The notes under the pieces: generated by a model | What the model was told of the DNA's origin: nothing | Databases searched by the model: none | The model's input: the letters and a program-made list of their open reading frames with translations, nothing else | DNA from: Gammaproteobacteria bacterium | GTDB lineage: Bacteria > Pseudomonadota > Gammaproteobacteria > Pseudomonadales > Pseudohongiellaceae | DNA: 7,557 nt | Reading direction: 5' to 3' | Assembly (NCBI GenBank): GCA_016762995.1 | Contig: JAESUT010000057.1 | Coordinates: forward strand, 42,184-49,740 | Shown here: positions 1 to 5,774 of the stretch, one piece after another | Layout of the letters: each line of letters starts with the position of its first letter | Numbering within the stretch: position 1 is the first letter of the stretch | Program-made: the position numbers and the translations under genes

Positions 1-250
1 CATGATCAGCGGTCTGCTCGATAAATTCAGCCAATCAATAAATGACCTCCTACAACGCGCCGAACTAGAGAGCAGAGATATCGACCTTGTGATTCGCACC
101 GGCGGCTCATCACTCATACCCGCCGTGAAGCGCATCTTGGAAGCCCGGTTTCCAGGCAAGGTTATCGAGCATGACCCATTCACTAGCGTAGCCGCGGGGC
201 TCGCTATAGCAGACTACGAGAGACTGGGCGAGAAGCTAACGCAGGAATAA
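1..250 (+). CDS. Hsp70-family (DnaK-like) protein, C-terminal end of the ATPase domain, 5' truncated by window
   Basis: Only the last 82 codons are present; the reading frame is open to the left edge, so the ATG at base 2 is probably an internal methionine. The segment DLVIRTGGSSLIPAVKRIL matches the conserved end of the Hsp70/actin-fold nucleotide-binding domain, where the GGSS.(I/V)P loop contacts adenosine. It is followed by DPFTSVAAGLAI, the usual (D/E)xFxSVAxGLA motif. The protein ends about 12 residues after this motif, so it lacks the DnaK substrate-binding domain. That is typical of short YegD-like Hsp70 relatives rather than DnaK or HscA (family knowledge). Its clients and role cannot be read from this fragment. 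It converges with the DUF6702-like gene, with 17 bases between the two stop codons and no clear terminator there. Confidence 0.85.
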   Translation, partial: MISGLLDKFSQSINDLLQRAELESRDIDLVIRTGGSSLIPAVKRILEARFPGKVIEHDPFTSVAAGLAIADYERLGEKLTQE

Positions 251-267
251 GCTGATACAGCGAACTG

Positions 268-831
268 TCATAGCTCGACGCGAAGTGACTCCGCAGAGTC
301 AGCGAAGGAAAGTGAGTAGATCTGCCCGTCTTTCTCTACATTAACTAGGTTGGCCTGATCTGGCCAGACGTCTCTTAGAGCAAGGTGCACTACGGACAGC
401 GCGCTTATGTCCGGCAGCTGCCCTGCCTCCTGATAGACCCAAAGAAATTGACCTTCAATCTCCTCGCCTACATATTCAAGACTCAATTCGCTCGTCTCGC
501 CTTGTGAATTCTCTACGGCAATAGCGAATCGGTTCATCACATAGCTACTGAAAAGCTTTCGCGAGTCAGCCGACTCCATTAAGTTCTGCGCTTCACCAAA
601 TACCAGACCAGCTGCGTGCTCAGCGTCGTGTATGAAAAAGCGATGCATCACTTCGATATTGCCGGTGCTACTATTAAATAGAATGCGTGTTACAGCCGTC
701 TTCTGCTCATGGGCTGCACTCAGGCTAGATCCAAGGCAACACAAGAGCGTTAGCAGCGCGAGGACAGCCGCTCGCGGCCTGTTTAGCGCTGTTAGGGCAT
801 TTGGACTAGTTATCCTGCTCATCATCTTCAT
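268..831 (-). CDS. exported DUF6702-like protein of unknown function
   Basis: About 187 residues. I chose the ATG at 831 because GGA lies five bases before it; in-frame ATGs at 825 and 822 are close alternatives. Residues 21-39 form a hydrophobic stretch after Arg18/Arg20 and end in SLSA-AHE, a plausible signal peptidase I site. The double Cys in this stretch has no lipobox, so a lipoprotein is unlikely. The mature start, HEQKTAVTRILFNSSTGNIEVMHRFFIHD, has the pattern of DUF6702 proteins: His near the new N-terminus, then two beta strands and (F/I)xxD. Those proteins are often encoded next to M1 peptidases (recalled, not searched). The start overlaps the end of the upstream M1 peptidase gene by 26 bases, so co-transcription and translational coupling are likely. 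The molecular function is not known. Family assignment is moderately sure; export is well supported. Confidence 0.65.
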   Translation of the reverse strand: MKMMSRITSPNALTALNRPRAAVLALLTLLCCLGSSLSAAHEQKTAVTRILFNSSTGNIEVMHRFFIHDAEHAAGLVFGEAQNLMESADSRKLFSSYVMNRFAIAVENSQGETSELSLEYVGEEIEGQFLWVYQEAGQLPDISALSVVHLALRDVWPDQANLVNVEKDGQIYSLSFADSAESLRVEL

Positions 832-3235
832 CGCTGTCCAGCTCTGTCTTGATATCATGCATGACATCTCGACGGATTAAGCCGCCACCGCCTTCGGATT
901 TGAAACTCTCGATTCGCGAAGGGATGATTCGTCGCGGATAGTAGTTATTCTCTATGTCCGCGTCGGCTGTTTCCTGCATGGGATCGATTACTACACTAAC
1001 CAGTTCACTTTTACTAACAATAAGCTTCTTAACCTCGATGGCATTTCTGCGCCATATCTCAGCCGGCAAGCGCATTTCTTCTTTGCTTCCATCGGCATAT
1101 TCCATCTCTAGGATTATTGGCATGACCAAGCCACCTTCATTTGAAAACTCAAGAATGTAGTAATTCAAGTCTTCCGACACAGCTCTATCGAGTACCTCGC
1201 GCTCCCAGTCTTCGAGACCTTCCAAGAAGCTATTGTAGGTGTTTCGCTCTTTGTTCGTTACAGTAAACTGGTCGTTGTCGTCGTAGAAGTCGCGGACATC
1301 GAGGTTGCGCTCAACCCAAGTCTGCCTCCCCTCTTCGCGATTTCGCTGAATATACAGCGACGGGGGCAACGCCTTCTCGGTCTCACGCTGACGCGCATAG
1401 TCGATATCTGGGTTCGCTGTATCCATACGCATCTCATAGACTCTATCGAGAGAGATATCTACATGATCGGTAGTGTAGAACCAACCTCGCCAAAACCAAT
1501 CCAGATCGATACCCGATGCCTCTTCCATCGTGCGGAAGAAGTCTGCCGGTGTAGGCCGCTTGAATTCCCATTGGCGTGAATATTCTTTAAATGCAAAATC
1601 GAAAAGCTCGCGCCCCATGATAGTCTCGCGCAAGATATTAATCGCCGTTGCTGGTTTTGAATAAGCGTTAGGGCCCAGACGCAACACGCTATCAGACTGC
1701 GTCATGATCGGAACCTGGGTCTGCGAAACCATGTAATCCACGATATATCTAGGCTCTACCCCCCACGGTATCTCTGCATCCCATTCGCGACCAGCAACGG
1801 AGTCAAGGTAACTATTAATACCCTCGTCCATCCAAGTCCATTGGCGCTCATCCGAATTCACGATCATTGGGAAGTAAAAGTGCCCTACCTCGTGAATAAC
1901 GACACCAATTAGGAAGCGCTTCTCAGCTAGGGAATAGGTTCGAGACCCGTCATCCTGTAGCGTAGTGCGCGGGCCATTGAAGGTTATCATTGGATATTCC
2001 ATGCCGCCGAGAAAACCAGCGTTCAAGGAAATTGCCGTCGGATAAGGGAAGTCGAAAGAGAAGCGGCTATAGACTTCGAGAGTATGAATAACAACTTCAG
2101 TGGATAGATCCGACCAGAGCGTTCCACCCTCTTTCGGGTAATAGGACATGGCCATAACCAGTTCCTGGTCCGCACCTTCTTGACGATAACCTTTCGCGTC
2201 CCAAATAAACTTTCTTGAAGAGCCCCAGGCAAAGTCACGCACGTTCTCTGCGGCGAACCGCCAAGTTTTTGTGTCGTCTACCCCTTCCCTTTCATTCTCA
2301 AGGGCTTCTTCGGGGGTTACAATGAAAATGGGCCGATCCGCAGTCGCTGCTTCTCGCAAACGATCGCGCTGCTCCCGTGTCAGAACCTGGTTCGCATTCT
2401 GTAGCTCTCCGGTTGCCGCCACAATATGATCCGAAGGCACCGTAAGCGCAACTTCGTAGTCGCCAAATTCTAGTGTGAACTCCCCTGAGCCGAGAAACTC
2501 CTTATTTGTCCAACCTTCGTAGTCGGTATAGGCAACAAGGCGCGGAAACCACTGAGAAATTGCGAACAGGTAGTTGCCATCTTCGTTCTCATCGTCCGGA
2601 AAATATTCATAACCGCCACGAGGCCGAAGCACATCACCATCGACTATGTTATAGGCGTAGTCTATTTCGAATTTGACATCCTGACCAGAGTTCAGGGGAC
2701 GCGCCAGATCGATGCGCATGAGTGTTCCAACTACTGTATGCGCTAGGGAATTGCCGGAGCTATCTCGAACTGAATTTATTTCGTAGCCAAGGTCGGCGTC
2801 TTCGTTGTATTGAAGAGCACGCAGCTGGCCTAGACTGATACGCGCAGGAGAATCGAAATCAGGACTACTGCCGTTAAAGGTCGAGCTCATATTACCCATT
2901 GAATCGCTGCGAAAGCGGTTCTGGTCTAACTGCAACCAAAGATAAGTCAGCGTGTCGGGGGAATTGTTCTGATAACGTATTGTCTCAGTACCCGAAATAC
3001 GCTGCGCATCTTCGTCGAGAGTGACATCTATTTCATAATCAACTTCTTGCTGCCAATATTGATGGCCAGGTTGACCGGACGCGTTTCTGTAAACGTTTGG
3101 AGTAGGCAAGACTTCATTCAGCTGACGAAACTTGTCCTGATATGATCCCTTCGTTTGTTGGATACCTTGCGCGACAATTAGGGAACTATTGATTAACACG
3201 CCAATCGCAGCTGCAAGCAAGACGATTCTCTTCAT
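806..3235 (-). CDS. exported M1-family zinc metallopeptidase (aminopeptidase N-like)
   Basis: A protein of 809 residues. The frame stays open 44 codons further upstream, but ATG 3235 is preferred: it follows an AGGAG and begins a clear signal peptide (MKRIVLLAAAIGVLINSSLIVAQ). Residues about 65-250 resemble the M1 N-terminal beta domain, with RYQNNSPDTL near 87-96. The catalytic domain has GGMEYP at 410-415 in place of the usual GxMEN, then the zinc site HEVGH at 448-452 with the third ligand Glu471 exactly 18 residues on (HExxH-x18-E, within WMDEGI). Tyr525 in AYSKPA fits the transition-state tyrosine. The C-terminus is a very acidic tail (DSDEDDEQDN). It probably trims peptides in the periplasm or outside the cell. 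The GGMEYP variant is common in bacterial M1 members that are not classical PepN, so strict aminopeptidase specificity is unproven. The DUF6702-like gene overlaps its 3' end. Confidence 0.93.
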   Translation of the reverse strand: MKRIVLLAAAIGVLINSSLIVAQGIQQTKGSYQDKFRQLNEVLPTPNVYRNASGQPGHQYWQQEVDYEIDVTLDEDAQRISGTETIRYQNNSPDTLTYLWLQLDQNRFRSDSMGNMSSTFNGSSPDFDSPARISLGQLRALQYNEDADLGYEINSVRDSSGNSLAHTVVGTLMRIDLARPLNSGQDVKFEIDYAYNIVDGDVLRPRGGYEYFPDDENEDGNYLFAISQWFPRLVAYTDYEGWTNKEFLGSGEFTLEFGDYEVALTVPSDHIVAATGELQNANQVLTREQRDRLREAATADRPIFIVTPEEALENEREGVDDTKTWRFAAENVRDFAWGSSRKFIWDAKGYRQEGADQELVMAMSYYPKEGGTLWSDLSTEVVIHTLEVYSRFSFDFPYPTAISLNAGFLGGMEYPMITFNGPRTTLQDDGSRTYSLAEKRFLIGVVIHEVGHFYFPMIVNSDERQWTWMDEGINSYLDSVAGREWDAEIPWGVEPRYIVDYMVSQTQVPIMTQSDSVLRLGPNAYSKPATAINILRETIMGRELFDFAFKEYSRQWEFKRPTPADFFRTMEEASGIDLDWFWRGWFYTTDHVDISLDRVYEMRMDTANPDIDYARQRETEKALPPSLYIQRNREEGRQTWVERNLDVRDFYDDNDQFTVTNKERNTYNSFLEGLEDWEREVLDRAVSEDLNYYILEFSNEGGLVMPIILEMEYADGSKEEMRLPAEIWRRNAIEVKKLIVSKSELVSVVIDPMQETADADIENNYYPRRIIPSRIESFKSEGGGGLIRRDVMHDIKTELDSDEDDEQDN

Positions 3236-3245
3236 AACGACCGAT

Positions 3246-3250
3246 CTCCT
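3246..3250 (-). promoter_or_regulatory. ribosome binding site deciding the M1 peptidase start
   Basis: AGGAG on the minus strand lies ten bases before ATG 3235. With the signal peptide that begins there, it argues against the longer in-frame reading that starts at 3367. Confidence 0.7.
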
Positions 3251-3257
3251 GATAGTT

Positions 3258-3294
3258 GGGTATCTCTGAACAATTTCATGATTACGAGATACCC
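3258..3294. repeat. perfect 9-bp inverted repeat in the M1 peptidase leader
   Basis: GGGTATCTC (3258-3266) and GAGATACCC (3286-3294) are exact reverse complements separated by 19 bases. In the peptidase transcript this would be a stem-loop ending seven bases before the AGGAG. As DNA it would be a two-half-site operator between the candidate promoter and the start codon. There is no T-run after it, so it is not a terminator. The repeat is certain; the role is inferred. Confidence 0.6.
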
Positions 3295-3320
3295 TAGCTT
3301 TACCCAGATATAGGCCGCGA

Positions 3321-3349
3321 ATAATACCGCGTTTTACTCGATATGTGGC
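3321..3349 (-). promoter_or_regulatory. candidate sigma70 promoter for the M1 peptidase - DUF6702 unit
   Basis: On the minus strand, TATTAT (3321-3326, five of six matches to TATAAT) lies 17 bases after a weak GCCACA (3344-3349, three of six to TTGACA). It would start transcription about 75-80 bases before the peptidase ATG, giving a leader that includes the 3258-3294 inverted repeat. Weak match, prediction only. Confidence 0.28.
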
Positions 3350-3361
3350 TATCCATTTAAT
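3333..3361 (+). promoter_or_regulatory. candidate sigma70 promoter for the AGMO-like gene
   Basis: TTTACT (3333-3338, four of six matches) is followed after exactly 17 bases by TTTAAT (3356-3361, five of six). Transcription would begin near 3368, leaving a short leader with GAGG (3377-3380) before ATG 3394. It overlaps the candidate minus-strand promoter, so polymerases at the two sites would compete. Confidence 0.4.
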
Positions 3362-3393
3362 ATCCACCTCTGTTCTGAGGTAGACTGAACTTT

Positions 3394-4614
3394 ATGGAAC
3401 TCATCATTGTTGCGATCCCGTTTTTCTTTCTGCTGATTTTTGTCGAATTCGCTTACGGCTTGTTACGCGGCAACAATACGTACCGCCTCAATGACAGCAT
3501 AAACAGCCTCTCCATGGGTAGCCTAAGCCGACTGCAAGGCCTTGTAGTTCTAGGCTTTTCCGGCTCAATCTATGAAATCATTGTTACTAAGTACCAACTG
3601 GCTCAGTTATCAGATGACGCACTATGGGTCTGGATTAGCTGCTTCATACTCTACGATTTCGCCTACTACTGGAAACACCGCTTCGGGCACGAGGTTGCAT
3701 TATTCTGGGGCTCTCATGTCGCCCACCACCAGAGCGAGGATTACAACTTGAGCACAGCGCTGCGTCAAACCAGCATAGATTTCTATGGCTTCCTATTTTA
3801 TCTGCCCTTCTTCTTCCTAGGCTTTCCAGCTGAAATTCTATTCACGGTTGTGAGCCTAAACTTGATCTATCAATTTTGGGTTCATACCGAGCATGTGCCT
3901 AAGCTTGGCCCGATCGAATGGCTATTCGTTACCCCCTCGAATCATCGCGTTCATCATGCTCGAAATAAAATCTATGTTGATAGAAACTACGGCGGCGTGT
4001 TCATTCTGTGGGATAGGATGTTCGGCAGTTTTCAGGAAGAACTTGCAGAAGAGGCTGTCGTCTTCGGTCTGCGTAAACCATTGAATAGCTGGAACCCTAT
4101 TTGGGCCAACGTGCATGTGTATTGGAGACTTACCCAGGACTTTCTCACAGTGCCTGGGATAAGCAATAAACTAAAACTCTTGTTCAAGCCGCCAGGTTGG
4201 CGAGCCGAACTACAACAGAGCCACTGCAAACTCGGCATTGAGGCTGTCGAGAGAACTGCGCGATTCGACCCAGCTATATCTACTTTCAGCCTAGTCTATG
4301 CCTTCGCCCAGTTTCTCTTTACTGTCATTCTTAGTTTAGCCGTGCTGCTCGGCGCAGCATCACTTAGTTACTCGCTAGTAAGCTTGGCGGTGACCTATCT
4401 GTTTTTTTCATTCTTTGTTACTGGCCTCTGGCTGGAAGGAAAGGAATTCGCACTTACTCTGGAGATAATACGCCTGGTATTTCTAGTGCCTTGTCTATTA
4501 TTGCTCGATCTGAATTCGACAATAACAGCACTGCTGATCGGCAATGCAATTATCGCACTTCCATTGCTACTTATTGCTGGAACTAAACGAGTACAAATTC
4601 TGACTACGAGCTAA
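3394..4614 (+). CDS. alkylglycerol monooxygenase-like membrane di-iron oxygenase (sterol desaturase / fatty acid hydroxylase superfamily)
   Basis: An integral membrane protein of 406 residues. The histidine boxes of the superfamily are all visible: HRFGH at 95-99, HVAHH at 108-112, HTEH at 164-167 and HRVHH at 184-188; they bind two irons at the cytoplasmic face. The surrounding text, HHQSEDYNLSTALRQ after the second box and NHRVHHARN with DRNYGG and WDRMFGSF after the last, follows animal alkylglycerol monooxygenase (TMEM195/AGMO) more closely than sterol desaturases. Hydrophobic segments lie near 2-23, 46-64, 77-93, 130-160 and, after a soluble stretch, about 296-396. The hydrophobic C-terminal part also fits AGMO architecture. 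Animal AGMO cleaves ether lipids using tetrahydrobiopterin; substrate and cofactor in bacteria are unknown. GAGG lies 13 bases before the ATG, a long spacing. It is divergent from the M1 peptidase and seems to stand alone. Confidence 0.88.
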   Translation: MELIIVAIPFFFLLIFVEFAYGLLRGNNTYRLNDSINSLSMGSLSRLQGLVVLGFSGSIYEIIVTKYQLAQLSDDALWVWISCFILYDFAYYWKHRFGHEVALFWGSHVAHHQSEDYNLSTALRQTSIDFYGFLFYLPFFFLGFPAEILFTVVSLNLIYQFWVHTEHVPKLGPIEWLFVTPSNHRVHHARNKIYVDRNYGGVFILWDRMFGSFQEELAEEAVVFGLRKPLNSWNPIWANVHVYWRLTQDFLTVPGISNKLKLLFKPPGWRAELQQSHCKLGIEAVERTARFDPAISTFSLVYAFAQFLFTVILSLAVLLGAASLSYSLVSLAVTYLFFSFFVTGLWLEGKEFALTLEIIRLVFLVPCLLLLDLNSTITALLIGNAIIALPLLLIAGTKRVQILTTS

Positions 4615-4672
4615 TGGCTGCTCATTGCGACTTTTCTTCTGGGGATTTTTCTGTGCGCTTAGCTATCTATAA

Positions 4673-4720
4673 GCTCTATTGCTCTATTGCTCTATTGCTC
4701 TATTGCTCTATTGCTCTCTG
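4673..4720. repeat. 8-bp tandem repeat GCTCTATT, five perfect copies plus one degenerate
   Basis: GCTCTATT occurs head to tail at 4673, 4681, 4689, 4697 and 4705, then as GCTCTCTG at 4713. Five identical copies suggest recent expansion by replication slippage. The unit length is not a multiple of three and no gene spans it, so it would not switch a coding frame. Confidence 0.95.
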
Positions 4721-4778
4721 TTAGCACGTTACTTTCTGTTAGTACGTAACGTCCTATTAGCACGCAACTTCCTATTAG
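4718..4778. repeat. 18-bp imperfect tandem repeat, three copies and a partial fourth
   Basis: Copies are CTGTTAGCACGTTACTTT (4718-4735), CTGTTAGTACGTAACGTC (4736-4753) and CTATTAGCACGCAACTTC (4754-4771), then CTATTAG (4772-4778). The constant core is CT-T-TTAG-ACG--AC. It starts inside the last degenerate unit of the 8-bp tract and shares its CTATT string. The copies differ at several positions, so this tract is older than the 8-bp one. No function is evident. Confidence 0.9.
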
Positions 4779-4798
4779 AAATTGCTTAGTAACAACCT

Positions 4799-4860
4799 AA
4801 AAAAAAGGCAGAACAATCCGGTCAGACCCCGAGGATGACGCCTAAACCGGATTGCCTGCC
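4799..4860 (-). terminator. intrinsic terminator of the lip operon
   Basis: On the minus strand the arms GGCAG-G-CAATCCGGT and ACCGGATTG-TT-CTGCC pair as nine plus five base pairs around a small internal loop, followed immediately by eight T (complement of A 4799-4806). It lies about 125 bases past the stop of the leftward membrane protein. The 23-base apical loop is long for a simple terminator. Read rightward, the hairpin is followed only by TATTTATA, so it would act weakly, if at all, on the AGMO-like transcript. Confidence 0.82.
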
Positions 4861-4862
4861 TA

Positions 4863-4898
4863 TTTATAAGCGAGCAACACTTTATAAGTGAGCAGCAC
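4863..4898. repeat. 18-bp direct tandem duplication
   Basis: TTTATAAGCGAGCAACAC (4863-4880) is followed directly by TTTATAAGTGAGCAGCAC (4881-4898), with two differences. Its unit length equals that of the tract at 4718-4778, but the sequence is unrelated. It sits in the 3' untranslated part of the leftward operon, beside the terminator. Confidence 0.9.
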
Positions 4899-4985
4899 TC
4901 GCAAAATTAAGTGTAGAGGAATTGAATTATTTATTGAGATGACGTCAAGGTTACGATCGGTTGACCGCGATTGAAGGAGTTACCG

Positions 4986-5726
4986 TTAAATGCTCGTGAG
5001 AGGAAAATCCAATAGCAGGACGCCATTTTCTGGATCACGTAATTCAAATCTCGCTTGCGAGGTTCTATCCAGCGCATCAGCAAAATTAACTCCCTCATCT
5101 AAACTACTTATGATAAAGGCAACACGTGTAGTTACACGGCTAGCAGGTGGTATCTCTATGGGAATAAATTCATAGCCTGCAGACTCACTTAACATGCCCT
5201 GTACTGTGGATTCGACGCTGAGGCTTGAGCCGGGAATTCGTTTTCTCACGGCTCTAAACAACACAACTTCGCCATCGGAATCGGTCATTCTTAGGAACAC
5301 ATTAACCTGCTTCGTAAACAGCTCAAGATTTCCTAAGCGCAATGCAGGTGTATAGATCGGGTAGCTGAACCCCACCTCGATAATTCCATTACTGGAACTG
5401 TCGGTAATAAACTCGTTGCTAACCTGCTCCCCGGTTAAGCCGATTCCAGCCTGATTAGGTAGCAAGATAAAATAATACACTAGCACTGGAATGAGCGCTG
5501 GAACGCAAACAGTCGCCGTGTATATCCCTGGCCTTCCAGAAAAAAGCGGATTAAAAGGATACGCTGCGATTAACGCCGCCACTATAGCTAACGACAATAA
5601 CGCAGCTCGAATAAACAGTGGCTCATTGCCAATTCGAGCGGGATTCTGGGCTATAAATATCACCATCGACACAGCGACAAGAAACGCCGATATACAGAGG
5701 ATGATCTTTTTTAACGTGGTGTTCAT
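4986..5726 (-). CDS. membrane-anchored protein of unknown function
   Basis: A protein of 246 residues; I recognise no family. ATG 5726 is preferred over a TTG 18 bases upstream because AAAGG lies at good spacing before it. Three hydrophobic segments are visible, about 7-26, 38-57 and 68-89. Lys6/Lys7 before the first suggest N-in topology, which would place the remaining 155 residues in the periplasm. That part alternates short hydrophobic strands with polar turns (GIIEVGFSYPIY, VNVFLRM, EVVLFRAVRKR, GVLLLDFPLTSI), suggesting a beta-rich domain. It has no cysteines, and I see no catalytic motif. It starts 48 bases after the lipA stop, on the same strand and before the operon terminator, so it is probably co-transcribed with lipBA. 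Nothing in the sequence ties it to lipoate synthesis. Real gene: confident; function: unknown. Confidence 0.8.
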   Translation of the reverse strand: MNTTLKKIILCISAFLVAVSMVIFIAQNPARIGNEPLFIRAALLSLAIVAALIAAYPFNPLFSGRPGIYTATVCVPALIPVLVYYFILLPNQAGIGLTGEQVSNEFITDSSSNGIIEVGFSYPIYTPALRLGNLELFTKQVNVFLRMTDSDGEVVLFRAVRKRIPGSSLSVESTVQGMLSESAGYEFIPIEIPPASRVTTRVAFIISSLDEGVNFADALDRTSQARFELRDPENGVLLLDFPLTSI

Positions 5727-5774
5727 GACCGCCTTTACGAGCAATTCAAAAAGGGTGGCGGGGCCAGGGCTCCC

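Larger units (their letters stand above)
4615..4985. other. gene-free, repeat-rich region between two convergent genes
   Basis: This 371-base stretch separates the stop of the AGMO-like gene from the stop of the leftward membrane protein. I see no credible gene in it. It holds three short tandem-repeat tracts (4673-4720, 4718-4778, 4863-4898) and one strong hairpin terminator (4799-4860). The first 58 bases show no hairpin with a T-run, so the AGMO-like transcript has no obvious terminator of its own. The last 87 bases (4899-4985) are the 3' untranslated part of the leftward operon and contain TGACGTCA (4940-4947), an 8-bp palindrome of no clear meaning. Confidence 0.75.

Noticed and set aside
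287..300. Small hairpin GACTC-CGCA-GAGTC near the convergent gene ends
   Set aside because: The stem is only 5-6 bp, lies inside the DUF6702-like coding end and has no T-run on either strand, so it is not supportable as a terminator.
632..880. Plus-strand ORF of 82 codons opposite the DUF6702-like gene
   Set aside because: It is antisense to the signal peptide and overlap region of two well-supported minus-strand genes and shows no domain or ribosome binding site.
3236..3367. In-frame 44-codon upstream extension of the M1 peptidase
   Set aside because: A signal peptide and AGGAG site place the start at 3235; the extension spans the inverted repeat and candidate promoters and looks non-coding.
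4673..4778. CRISPR-like array or phase-variable coding repeat
   Set aside because: The units are contiguous without spacers, no cas genes are present and no ORF runs through the tract.
4940..4947. TGACGTCA palindrome
   Set aside because: A single isolated 8-bp palindrome in a 3' untranslated region, with no second site and no promoter nearby.
4990..5175. Short plus-strand ORF of 61 codons preceded by AAGGAG at 4974-4979
   Set aside because: It lies wholly antisense to the C-terminus of the leftward membrane protein, has low-complexity Ser/Arg-rich content and no recognisable motif; the AAGGAG is probably chance.
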